From Vibrionales bacterium SWAT-3 (GTDB taxonomy: Bacteria; Pseudomonadota; Gammaproteobacteria; Enterobacterales; Vibrionaceae): a DNA stretch of 43,005 bases. Below, one piece after another: positions 25,776 through 33,265 of the stretch. The stretch covers positions 1-43,005 of the forward strand of contig AAZW01000043.1 in NCBI GenBank assembly GCA_000169995.1, given 5' to 3'. Position 1 is the first letter of the stretch; the number at the start of each line of letters is the position of its first letter. The translations under genes and the position numbers were made by a program. Below the pieces are notes generated by a model. That model was not told the DNA's origin and did no database searches. It saw nothing but the letters and a program-made list of their open reading frames with translations.

Positions 25776-26354
25776 ATGTTACTTATCATCGATAACTACG
25801 ACTCTTTTACCTATAACTTATATCAGTATTTCTGTGAGTTAGGGGTAAGTGTAAAAGTTGTACGCAACGATGAAATTGATATTGCGGGTATTGAAGCGCT
25901 GAATCCTAGTCACCTTGTGATCTCCCCGGGGCCTTGTACGCCCGATGATGCGGGTATCTCTCTACAAGTCATAGAACACTTCGTTGGCAAGTTGCCGATC
26001 TTAGGTGTGTGTCTTGGCCATCAAGCCATTGCTCAGGTGTTTGGCGGTGAAGTGGTGAGAGCAAGACAAGTGATGCACGGTAAAACGTCACCGATACGCC
26101 ACAATGGTAAGAGTGTTTTCCAAGGGCTGAATAACCCGCTAACCGTCACGCGTTACCACTCCCTTGTGGTGAAAAACGGCACACTACCAGATTGCTTTGA
26201 ACTGACTTCTTGGACAGAGCTTGAAGATGGCAGTATGGATGAGATCATGGGCTATCAACACAAAACCTTGCCAATTGATGCGGTTCAGTTCCACCCTGAA
26301 TCGATTAAAACAGAGCAAGGGCACCAACTTCTGGCTAACTTTGTAGCACGTTAA
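25776..26354 (+). CDS. pabA: Aminodeoxychorismate/anthranilate synthase glutaminase component II
   Basis: This is a 192-aa class I glutamine amidotransferase. The N-terminal L-I-I-D-N-Y-D-S-F-T-Y-N-L is diagnostic of PabA/TrpG. The nucleophile Cys is in G-V-C-L-G-H-Q near 79, and the catalytic His-Glu is in F-H-P-E-S-I near 170. It supplies ammonia to PabB for 4-amino-4-deoxychorismate (folate) synthesis. The trp operon copy would be TrpG; here the location before argD, as in other vibrios and E. coli, favours PabA. Confidence 0.9.
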   Translation: MLLIIDNYDSFTYNLYQYFCELGVSVKVVRNDEIDIAGIEALNPSHLVISPGPCTPDDAGISLQVIEHFVGKLPILGVCLGHQAIAQVFGGEVVRARQVMHGKTSPIRHNGKSVFQGLNNPLTVTRYHSLVVKNGTLPDCFELTSWTELEDGSMDEIMGYQHKTLPIDAVQFHPESIKTEQGHQLLANFVAR

Positions 26355-26626
26355 GTGTTTAAAGCAGGCGTTTTACTCTCCTAAATAGGTGAGCTTAACC
26401 TGCGAACTCCTTCGTTATGCGTTTTAATTTGAGTTTTACCGAGCTCGATCCTTCTGACGCCGATCACTTTTTATAACATTTCTTCCTCATCAGGCTAAGT
26501 TTTTAGCCTATGCAAAGTTATTCGCCGTATTTCCTTTTGAACCCAATATACCGCTGTGCCCGTAAGGCTTTGCCTTTGCAGGATAGGCGTATACGTAAAA
26601 AAAGCTTCATAAAACAGGTTGATTGA

Positions 26627-26640
26627 TGCATAAATAGTCA
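26627..26640. promoter_or_regulatory. Candidate ArgR box upstream of argD
   Basis: TGCATAAATAGTCA matches 12 of 14 positions of the pattern TGAAT-WWWW-ATTCA; the two mismatches are placed symmetrically. It lies about 50 bp before the -35 box. Confidence 0.4.
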
Positions 26641-26692
26641 TAGGTAGTGAGGTTTAGCTGGTTGTGAGGGATGGCTAAAGAATAATCTACTA

Positions 26693-26722
26693 TTGAAAAC
26701 GTTAATTAAATGTAAATATAAT
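26693..26722 (+). promoter_or_regulatory. argD promoter (sigma-70 type)
   Basis: TTGAAA (26693-26698), an 18-bp spacer and an exact TATAAT (26717-26722) give a convincing promoter, with a start expected near 26729. Confidence 0.6.
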
Positions 26723-26818
26723 GCTGCAGCGGGATTGTAGCGAGACAAAATTTTTTCGTCTCACTTATGAATCATTACGCTTATTTGCGAAGCTTGCGGT
26801 ATCGAGAAGGAATGTACG

Positions 26819-28030
26819 ATGACAGTGGAAAATAATGTAGAACGTAGTCTGTTTAATGAGGTGATGGTGCCTTGTTATAACCCAATGGAAATGATCCCGG
26901 TAAAAGGGGAAGGCGCACGCGTATGGGACCAACAAGGCCGAGAGTATATCGACTTTGCTGGTGGTATTGCTGTGAGCTGTTTGGGTCACTGTCACCCAGC
27001 AATGGTGAATGCCGTTACTGAGCAAGCAAACAAGATTTGGCACCTAAGTAATGTAATGACTAACGAACCTGCACTGCGTCTAGCGAAGAAGCTAACTGAC
27101 GTATGTTTTGCAGAAAAAGTATTCTTTGCGAACTCTGGTGCAGAAGCGAACGAAGCAGCACTTAAGCTAGCTCGTCGTTGGGCGGCGGATGTTCACGGTC
27201 CTGAGAAATCTGAAATCATTGCATTCAAACAAGGTTTCCACGGTCGTACTTTCTTTACTGTAACCGTTGGTGGTCAAGAAGCTTACTCAGATGGCTTTGG
27301 TCCAAAACCTGGCGATGTCACTCACCTACCTTACAACGATATTGCGGCTTTAGAAGCGCATATCTCTGATCGCACTTGTGCCATCATGATGGAACCTCTG
27401 CAAGGCGAGGGCGGTATCATCTCTCCAACGGCTGAGTTCGTGAATACGGTTCGTGAACTGTGTGACAAGCACAATGCATTGTTGATTTTTGATGAAGTAC
27501 AAACAGGTAATGGCCGTACTGGTAACTTCTATGCTTACCAAGGTCTGGGCGTGACGCCAGACATTCTAAGCACTGCGAAGTCTCTAGGTGGCGGTTTCCC
27601 TATCGGCGCAATGCTGACGACATCTGAACTGGCTACACACCTTAAGGTTGGTACGCACGGTTCTACATACGGTGGTAACCCACTGGCGTGTGCGGTAGCT
27701 GAAGCAGTGGTTGACGTAGTTAGCCAACCTGAGACTCTAGAAGGCGTAAAAGAGCGTGAAGCGCTATTCCGTGATGGTCTAACTAAGATTAACGACAAAT
27801 ACCAAATTTTCAGTGAGATTCGTGGTAAAGGCCTATTGTTAGGTGCTGCACTGAATGACGAATGGCAAGGACGTGCGCGTGACGTATTAGTAGCAGCAGG
27901 CGAGCAAGGCCTAATGGTACTGGTTGCGGGTGCAAACGTGGTTCGTTTTACTCCATCACTGGTTATCACTAAACAAGAAATTGAAGAAGGCTTATCAAAA
28001 CTAGACAAAGCAATCGCTACGCTAGTTTAG
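26819..28030 (+). CDS. argD: Acetylornithine / succinylornithine aminotransferase
   Basis: This 403-aa class III PLP aminotransferase has N-S-G-A-E-A-N-E-A near 104-112 for PLP phosphate, D-E-V-Q-T-G near 223, and the Schiff-base Lys in T-A-K-S-L-G-G-G-F near 252. It interconverts N-acetyl-glutamate semialdehyde and N-acetylornithine in arginine synthesis. Because it is followed by astA and astD, it very probably also acts as AstC on succinylornithine in arginine breakdown. AGAAGGAATGTACG precedes the ATG. Confidence 0.93.
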   Translation: MTVENNVERSLFNEVMVPCYNPMEMIPVKGEGARVWDQQGREYIDFAGGIAVSCLGHCHPAMVNAVTEQANKIWHLSNVMTNEPALRLAKKLTDVCFAEKVFFANSGAEANEAALKLARRWAADVHGPEKSEIIAFKQGFHGRTFFTVTVGGQEAYSDGFGPKPGDVTHLPYNDIAALEAHISDRTCAIMMEPLQGEGGIISPTAEFVNTVRELCDKHNALLIFDEVQTGNGRTGNFYAYQGLGVTPDILSTAKSLGGGFPIGAMLTTSELATHLKVGTHGSTYGGNPLACAVAEAVVDVVSQPETLEGVKEREALFRDGLTKINDKYQIFSEIRGKGLLLGAALNDEWQGRARDVLVAAGEQGLMVLVAGANVVRFTPSLVITKQEIEEGLSKLDKAIATLV

Positions 28031-28037
28031 CCTGAGC

Positions 28038-28118
28038 GGCGTCATAGGAATGATCGCCATTAGAGCGATCCCATGACGTACTGCTAAAGGCCCAAGCTTC
28101 TGGTTTTGGGCCTATTTT
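28038..28118 (+). terminator. Two hairpins between argD and astA
   Basis: The first is GTCATAGGAATGATCGC paired with GCGATCCCATGAC (about 28041-28078). The second is AGGCCCAA (28088-28095) / TTGGGCCT (28106-28113) followed by ATTTTG. The second looks like a weak terminator or attenuator that could set the ratio of argD to ast expression. Confidence 0.5.
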
Positions 28119-28137
28119 GCATCTGGAGGGAATATTG

Positions 28138-29157
28138 ATGCTAGTTGTTCGCCCAATAAAACTGTCTGATTACGATGCGCTGCACACCTGTGCAGTTGAA
28201 TCAGGTCATGGATTCACATCTCTTCCGGTTAACGAAGAATTGTTAACTAACCGAATTACCCACTCTGAATACAGCTTTACGAAAGCAGACGTGACCGAGC
28301 CCGGTGATGAAGGCTATCTAATGGTGGGTTTCGAGGCTGAAACTGGCGAAGTCGCTGGTACAACAGGTATTGAAGCTTCGATTGGCTGGGATGTGCCTTT
28401 TTACTCGTACCACATCAGTAAAGTGGTTCACTCTTCACAGCGCCTTAAAGTGAATAACGTAGTTAAGCTGCTGACGTTTGGTAATAACTACACAGGTTGC
28501 AGTGAAATTTGTACGTTGTTCTTGCGTCCTGATTACCGTAAAGGCTTAAACGGTCGACTGATGTCTAAGTGTCGTTTCCTACTGATGGCTGAGCACCCAG
28601 AGCGTTTCTCAAAAACGATCTTTGCTGAGATGCGTGGTGTATCAGATGCAGAAGGCAACTCGCCATTCTGGAAGTGGTTGCAAGAGCACTTCTTCTCGAT
28701 TGATTTCACACTAGCCGATTACCTAACGGGTATTGGTAAGAAAGGCTTCATCGCGGACCTTATGCCGAAACTGCCAATCTATGTAAACCTATTGAGTGAA
28801 GAAGCTCAGGCGGTGATTGGTCAAGTGCACGATAACACCCGCCCAGCATTGAAACTGTTGGAACGTGAAGGTTTCACGAATCGTGGTTATGTCGACATCT
28901 TTGATGCGGGACCAACGGTCGAGTGTGATTTAAGAAACATCGAATCTGTACGTCACTCTATTCGAGCACAGGTTCAAATTGCAGAGCACTCTAGCTCTAA
29001 AGACTTCCTAATTGGTAATACCTCATTTGAGAACTTCCGCGCAGTGGCCGCGAAAGGTGCGTATGACCAAGCAAGCGACACAGTGATTTTATCATCTGAA
29101 GTAGCAAGCGCTCTTGAAGTAAAAGAAGGCGAATTCGTTCGCATGTTGGCTCAATAA
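28138..29157 (+). CDS. astA: Arginine N-succinyltransferase
   Basis: The 339-aa protein starts at ATG 28138 behind a strong GGAGGG; an earlier in-frame TTG has no such site. It begins M-L-V-V-R-P-I and carries the AstA-family segments L-F-L-R-P-D-Y-R-K-G-L-N-G near 125 and F-A-E-M-R-G near 163. It transfers succinyl from succinyl-CoA to arginine, the first step of the ammonia-producing AST pathway. Length matches the family (about 340). Confidence 0.95.
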   Translation: MLVVRPIKLSDYDALHTCAVESGHGFTSLPVNEELLTNRITHSEYSFTKADVTEPGDEGYLMVGFEAETGEVAGTTGIEASIGWDVPFYSYHISKVVHSSQRLKVNNVVKLLTFGNNYTGCSEICTLFLRPDYRKGLNGRLMSKCRFLLMAEHPERFSKTIFAEMRGVSDAEGNSPFWKWLQEHFFSIDFTLADYLTGIGKKGFIADLMPKLPIYVNLLSEEAQAVIGQVHDNTRPALKLLEREGFTNRGYVDIFDAGPTVECDLRNIESVRHSIRAQVQIAEHSSSKDFLIGNTSFENFRAVAAKGAYDQASDTVILSSEVASALEVKEGEFVRMLAQ

Positions 29158-29196
29158 GAGCGGCGATTATCTGTCGAAGATTTTAAGGATAGAAGT

Positions 29197-30654
29197 ATGA
29201 CTCAGTGGATAGCAGGACAATGGGTAGCAGGTCAAGGTGATGCCATGACATCAGTAAGCCCATACAACAATGAAGTAGTGTGGCAGGGTGATAGCGCAAC
29301 ACCGGCACAGGTTGAATCTGCAGTGGCAGCGGCTCGCGAAGCGTTTCTAGTTTGGAAAAAACTGAGCTTTGCTGAGCGTGAAGCGATCGTGTTGAAGTTC
29401 GCGGAAAAGGTAAAAGAGAACAGCGAAGAGATCGCGCAAATTATCGCAAAAGAGACGGGTAAACCTATTTGGGAGACTCGCACTGAAGCAGGCGCAATGG
29501 CGGGCAAGATCGCCATCTCTATTCGTGCTTACCACGAGCGTACTGGTGAAGCATCGCGTGAAGCAGCGGGTAACCAAATTGTACTTCGTCACCGTCCATT
29601 GGGCGTGATGGCGGTATTTGGCCCTTACAACTTCCCAGGTCACCTACCAAATGGTCATATTGTTCCTGCATTGCTATCGGGAAATACAGTGGTATTCAAA
29701 CCTTCAGAGCAGACGCCTTGGACAGGTGAGTTCGCAATGAAGCTATGGCAAGAAGCGGGTCTTCCTGCTGGCGTAATCAACCTAGTGCAAGGTGCTAAAG
29801 AGACAGGCATCGCACTGGCTGATGCTAAAGGTCTTGATGGCGTACTATTTACAGGTAGTGCTAATACGGGTCATATCCTGCACCGTCAATTCGCGGGTCA
29901 ACCGGGCAAGATGCTGGCACTAGAGATGGGTGGTAATAACCCTATGGTGATCAGTGACCAATACGGTGACGCAGACGCAACGGTATATACCATTATCCAA
30001 TCAGCGTTCATCAGTGCTGGTCAACGTTGTACATGTGCTCGTCGCCTGTATGTTCCTGTTGGCGAGAAGGGTGATCTGCTACTCGACAAACTGGTCGCAG
30101 CGACGCAAAAGATTCGTGTTGATCAGCCATTCGCTGAACCTGCACCTTTCATGGGGCCTCAAATCTCTGAAGCTGCCGCTAAGTTTATTCTAGACGCTCA
30201 AGCTAACCTGCAATCTCTGGGTGGTGTCAGCCTAGTAGAGGCAAAAGCAGGCGAAGCGGCGTTTGTTTCTCCGGGCATTATCGATGCAACCAACATTGCT
30301 GACCTGCCAGATGAAGAGTACTTCGGCCCATTGCTACAAGTGGTTCGTTATCAGTCGCTAGAGCAAGCGGTTGAGTTAGCTAACGACACACGCTTTGGTT
30401 TGTCAGCAGGTTTAGTATCAACCGACGATGCTGAGTGGGAATACTTCGTTGACCATATCCGTGCGGGTATTGTTAACCGCAACCGCCAACTCACAGGCGC
30501 AAGTGGTGATGCACCATTTGGTGGTCCGGGTGCTTCTGGCAACCTACGCCCAAGTGCTTACTACGCGGCAGATTACTGTGCTTACCCAATGGCTTCAATG
30601 GAAGGTGGTGAAACTCAGCTGCCAGCTACGTTTAGCCCAGGTATCGAGCTGTAG
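29197..30654 (+). CDS. astD: N-succinylglutamate 5-semialdehyde dehydrogenase
   Basis: This 485-aa aldehyde dehydrogenase has the P-Y-N-F-P-G-H motif near 147, an NAD-binding F-T-G-S segment near 219, catalytic Glu in L-E-M-G-G-N-N-P near 248 and catalytic Cys in G-Q-R-C-T-C-A near 280. It oxidises succinylglutamate semialdehyde to succinylglutamate, the fourth AST step. The replacement of the usual L-G-G-K by M-G-G-N is typical of AstD. It lies 39 bp after astA, same operon. Confidence 0.95.
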   Translation: MTQWIAGQWVAGQGDAMTSVSPYNNEVVWQGDSATPAQVESAVAAAREAFLVWKKLSFAEREAIVLKFAEKVKENSEEIAQIIAKETGKPIWETRTEAGAMAGKIAISIRAYHERTGEASREAAGNQIVLRHRPLGVMAVFGPYNFPGHLPNGHIVPALLSGNTVVFKPSEQTPWTGEFAMKLWQEAGLPAGVINLVQGAKETGIALADAKGLDGVLFTGSANTGHILHRQFAGQPGKMLALEMGGNNPMVISDQYGDADATVYTIIQSAFISAGQRCTCARRLYVPVGEKGDLLLDKLVAATQKIRVDQPFAEPAPFMGPQISEAAAKFILDAQANLQSLGGVSLVEAKAGEAAFVSPGIIDATNIADLPDEEYFGPLLQVVRYQSLEQAVELANDTRFGLSAGLVSTDDAEWEYFVDHIRAGIVNRNRQLTGASGDAPFGGPGASGNLRPSAYYAADYCAYPMASMEGGETQLPATFSPGIEL

Positions 30655-30696
30655 TTTAGATTGATATTAAGCTAAGGCTTATTCGATAGTTATGAG

Positions 30697-30728
30697 ATAA
30701 GGGAGCGGCGTATCGCTTCCTTATTTTA
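30697..30728 (+). terminator. Terminator after astD
   Basis: ATAAGG-G-AGCG pairs with CGCT-T-CCTTAT across a 6-nt loop and is followed by TTTAA. It suggests that the DUF1338 gene is transcribed separately. Confidence 0.65.
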
Positions 30729-30869
30729 ACCACGCTCAGCATCAAGATTGGGCGGCAGATAATAATAGAACAAGTATGTCACAGGCTGATGGCTGCTGAC
30801 TTTGTGTCTCAGTCTCTCCCTTTCTAATCCAAATCACTAGCTTGCTAGAACCTCTGACAAGGAGTCACC

Positions 30870-31661
30870 ATGACGCCCGATCTACTCTTTAAATCACTAT
30901 GGGACGATTACATTCACAGGCTTTGCCCATCGGCAGAGAAAGTACATCACTTGCTAAAAGAAGATGAAGCGCTGATCAATGATCACATTGCATTGCGTAC
31001 TTTTAATGTTGCCCCTCTAGGTATTGAAACATTAGCTAAGCCATTCCTTGAGCTGGGTTACAAAGCATGTGGTGATTACTTGTTTGAAAGTAAGAAGCTA
31101 GTGGCTAAACACTACGAACACCCAGATCCAAAACAACCGAAAGTGTTCATTAGTGAGTTGAAGGTAGAAGAGTGTTCTAGTGAATTACAGCAGATCGTTG
31201 CCAAATTGGTTGAGCAGGTTGATGCAAGTAAGTTAGAGGGACATGAATTCCTATTTGGTGGCCGCCTCTGGGATTTGAGCTTCGCTGATTTCCAACTGTT
31301 AGCAAAAGAGAGCGAATACGCCTCTTGGTTAGCCGCTCACGGTTACGGTGCTAACCACTTCACGGTTAGTGTCAATCAACTGAACAAGTTCGATGAAGTA
31401 CAAGCAGTGAATGACTACCTGAGTGATGCTGGCTTTACGATTAACGCATCTGGTGGTGAGGTAAAAGGCTCTCCAGAGGTATTATTAGAGCAATCATCAA
31501 CAATGGCAGACAAAGTGCCAGTGGCATTTGTTGAAGGCAATGAGATGATTCCTGGTGGCTTCTATGAGTTCGCTAAGCGCTATCCAATGGCCAATGGTGA
31601 GCTTTACACCGGTTTTGTTGCAGCATCGGCGGATAAGATCTTCGAAAGCACCAACGGTTAA
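30870..31661 (+). CDS. DUF1338 (HglS-related, VOC-fold) protein
   Basis: This 263-aa protein has family landmarks: D-H-I-A-L-R-T-F near 37-44 with a likely metal-binding His, N-H-F-T-V-S-V-N near 166-173 with a second His, and G-G-F-Y-E-F-A-K-R-Y near 229-238 with a likely metal-binding Glu. Related HglS enzymes convert 2-oxoadipate to D-2-hydroxyglutarate with an iron centre. This protein is much shorter than HglS, so its substrate is open. It stands next to the AST genes but has its own upstream gap and ribosome site (AAGGAG). Confidence 0.85.
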   Translation: MTPDLLFKSLWDDYIHRLCPSAEKVHHLLKEDEALINDHIALRTFNVAPLGIETLAKPFLELGYKACGDYLFESKKLVAKHYEHPDPKQPKVFISELKVEECSSELQQIVAKLVEQVDASKLEGHEFLFGGRLWDLSFADFQLLAKESEYASWLAAHGYGANHFTVSVNQLNKFDEVQAVNDYLSDAGFTINASGGEVKGSPEVLLEQSSTMADKVPVAFVEGNEMIPGGFYEFAKRYPMANGELYTGFVAASADKIFESTNG

Positions 31662-31772
31662 AGAAAGATACAAGCACGGGCTTTGCCCTAGAGAGGCGGG
31701 TACGCTTCGCTTCGAGAGTGTTTACAAGGCGAGAGCCTCATGTGTTCCATTCGTATCTCGTATCTTCTCTCG
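31662..31772. repeat. Hairpin-rich ~110-bp element, possibly a MITE-like or interspersed repeat
   Basis: It is bounded by AAGATAC (31665-31671) and its reverse complement GTATCTT (31760-31766). Inside are GGGC-TTT-GCCC and GAGGC/GCCTC pairs. Composition differs from typical intergenic DNA here. A repeat family is suspected, but only one copy lies in the window. Confidence 0.35.
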
Positions 31773-31780
31773 ATAAAGAA

Positions 31781-31793
31781 AAAGCCACCAAAT
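31781..31793 (-). terminator. Left half of the crp/DUF1338 bidirectional terminator, split by the IS
   Basis: AAAGCCACCAAAT here is the partner of ATTTGGCGGCTTT at 33227-33239 (12 of 13 positions, the last a G-U pair on the minus strand). The minus strand continues into TTTCTTTATC, the expected T run for crp. Confidence 0.7.
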
Positions 31794-31806
31794 TCGCATT
31801 TTGAAG

Positions 31807-31826
31807 TGACCCCGTAAAGTTGGACA
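31807..31826 (+). repeat. IS left inverted repeat
   Basis: TGACCCCGTAAAGTTGGACA; it differs from the right end at three internal positions. Confidence 0.9.
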
Positions 31827-31832
31827 TTTCTG

Positions 31833-32705
31833 TTAAGCGGCTTTCAAGGCCTGAGTTCGATACTCTATCGGAGTCAGGCCTTCTAGCTTCACCTTTATAC
31901 GTTTGGTATTGTAGTACTCGATGTATTCTTTAATTTGCTCTATCAGAGTATCTGCATCTTCAAAGCTCTGGTTGTGATACATCTCTGTTTTAAGTAAAGC
32001 AAAAAAGTTTTCTGCAACAGCATTATCCAAGCAGTTACCTCTTCTCGACATACTTTGTATTAACCCACTCTCTTCGATTTTTTGCTGATATTGTCGATGC
32101 CGATATTGCCAACCTTGATCGCTATGTATAATTGGCTTTGAGTTGGGTTTAAGCGTTGATATAGCCTCTGTTAGCATATCCGTGACAAGCGGCAAGCAGG
32201 CATTTTTAGCTACTCTATAAGCAACCACCTCTTGAGTAAACAAGTCGACAACCGGAGACAAGTATACTTTCTGCTCTTTGACTTTGAACTCCGTAACGTC
32301 AGTTACCCACTTTTCATCTGGCTGGGACGCACTAAAATCTCTTTCAAGTATGTTGGGAGCCGTTCTTCCAGACTCACCTCGATATGAACGGTACTTTTTA
32401 ATCCTGACCGTTGATTTAAGGTTTAGCTGAGCCATAAGCCTTTGAACCGTTTTGTGATTAAGCACGAACCCTCGTTTTTTTAGTTCCAAGTGAATACGGC
32501 GGTAGCCGTATCGCCCTTTATGCTCATGATAAATTGACTTTATCAACCGCAGTTCACTTTCGTAACTATCAGTACGCTTGCTCGCTTGAGCCTGATAATA
32601 AAAGACACTTTTCGCCAGTTGCAGAGTTTGCAGCAGGTGCTTCAGTGGGTACTTACCTTTAAGAGTTAGAGCTATGACCGCTTTTTCTTTGTTCGACGGT
32701 TTTTT
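31833..32705 (-). CDS. IS transposase OrfB (DDE integrase part, made as OrfAB)
   Basis: This is an rve-type catalytic domain. The frame is open upstream of the first ATG (32546) to the slippery site at 32705-32699. The added part reads K-A-V-I-A-L-T-L-K-G-K-Y-P-L-K, typical of the OrfB start, so it is probably made mainly by -1 frameshifting from orfA. The DDE triad is visible: D in V-T-D-V-T-E-F, D in H-S-D-Q-G-W-Q-Y, and E in N-C-L-D-N-A-V-A-E-N-F-F. An HTH_21-like part (H-K-G-R-Y-G-Y-R-R-I) precedes the catalytic core. It appears intact. Confidence 0.92.
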   Translation of the reverse strand, partial: KKPSNKEKAVIALTLKGKYPLKHLLQTLQLAKSVFYYQAQASKRTDSYESELRLIKSIYHEHKGRYGYRRIHLELKKRGFVLNHKTVQRLMAQLNLKSTVRIKKYRSYRGESGRTAPNILERDFSASQPDEKWVTDVTEFKVKEQKVYLSPVVDLFTQEVVAYRVAKNACLPLVTDMLTEAISTLKPNSKPIIHSDQGWQYRHRQYQQKIEESGLIQSMSRRGNCLDNAVAENFFALLKTEMYHNQSFEDADTLIEQIKEYIEYYNTKRIKVKLEGLTPIEYRTQALKAA

Positions 32706-33181
32706 TCCTGCTCCAACTCTTCCAACTTTTTTAGAACGGCATTCTCGGTTCGCAAGTAGAGCAACTCCTCTTTTAGCTCCTCAAGCGTCATTTCATCATC
32801 AGGCTTAGTGGTACGTTGAGGGTGCTGTTTCATTGGAGGTCTTCCTTTCTGGCGCATTTTGAGCCCTTTGATACCGAGCTCATTAAATCTTTTGAGCCAG
32901 ACAGAGAGTATCCCAGGGGATGAGAGGTTTAATATTGCGCTAGTGTGCGTGAGAGACCAATCATTCGTCCACATTAAATTCAATGCTTTTCGTTTTTCCT
33001 GAGCAGTAGCAGCATGCTTAGTTGGTAAAAATGAGTTAGCACCATGGATGGCAAAGACTTGAGCCCAATACCGTATCTGTCTTGAAGAAATTGAATATTG
33101 TTTTGCTAAGTAGAGAGATGATGTGCCATCTAAGTATTGCTTAGCAATGATACATTTTAGCTCTCGGTTATATTTGGACAT
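32672..33181 (-). CDS. IS transposase OrfA (helix-turn-helix)
   Basis: The 169-aa protein has two helix-turn-helix-like regions (S-L-Y-L-A-K-Q-Y-S-I-S-S-R-Q-I near 17-31 and L-T-H-T-S-A-I-L-N-L near 77-86). A basic middle and a leucine zipper (L-x6-L spacing in T-L-E-E-L-K-E-E-L-L-Y-L) for oligomerisation follow. Length and layout match IS150 OrfA. The tail is Lys/Arg-rich and contains the frameshift site (E-K-N codons). Confidence 0.92.
   Translation of the reverse strand: MSKYNRELKCIIAKQYLDGTSSLYLAKQYSISSRQIRYWAQVFAIHGANSFLPTKHAATAQEKRKALNLMWTNDWSLTHTSAILNLSSPGILSVWLKRFNELGIKGLKMRQKGRPPMKQHPQRTTKPDDEMTLEELKEELLYLRTENAVLKKLEELEQEKNRRTKKKRS
32699..32705 (-). other. Programmed -1 frameshift site of the IS
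   Basis: A-AAA-AAC lies in the orfA frame, in codons GAA-AAA-AAC, inside a run of seven A. Slipping back one base enters the orfB frame directly. Confidence 0.75.
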
Positions 33182-33186
33182 AAAAA

Positions 33187-33221
33187 GACCCCCAATAATT
33201 GGTGTCCAACTATTGGGGGTC
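33187..33221 (-). terminator. Hairpin at the IS right end, likely a read-through barrier
   Basis: GACCCCCAATA (33187-33197) pairs perfectly over 11 bp with TATTGGGGGTC (33211-33221). On the minus strand it is followed by TTTTT just before the orfA ATG. It overlaps the right inverted repeat. Confidence 0.7.
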
Positions 33222-33222
33222 A
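33203..33222 (-). repeat. IS right inverted repeat
   Basis: On the minus strand it reads TGACCCCCAATAGTTGGACA. Confidence 0.9.
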
Positions 33223-33226
33223 GTTC

Positions 33227-33239
33227 ATTTGGCGGCTTT
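33227..33239 (-). terminator. Right half of the split crp/DUF1338 terminator
   Basis: ATTTGGCGGCTTT is followed on the plus strand by GATATTTTTG. Its partner lies on the far side of the IS. Confidence 0.7.
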
Positions 33240-33265
33240 GATATTTTTGATTCAGTTAATCGAAA

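Larger units (their letters stand above)
26355..26818 (+). other. Noncoding region upstream of argD
   Basis: This 464-bp stretch has no believable gene. It holds a small hairpin AGGCTAA-GTTT-TTAGCCT (26492-26509), an ArgR-box-like site, a promoter with an extended leader, and a near-palindrome in that leader (26742-26762, GAGAC...GTCTC around A4T6). The argD leader would be about 90 nt. Confidence 0.6.
31807..33222 (-). mobile_element. IS3-family (IS150-like) insertion sequence, 1416 bp, apparently complete
   Basis: The ends are TG...CA with 20-bp inverted repeats (31807-31826 and 33203-33222) matching at 17 of 20 positions. Two overlapping frames, orfA and orfB, are joined by a slippery A-AAA-AAC. 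Flanking bases are GAAG on the left and GTTC on the right, so no target duplication is seen. It is inserted in the loop of the terminator between the DUF1338 gene and crp, with its transposase reading the same way as crp. Confidence 0.93.
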
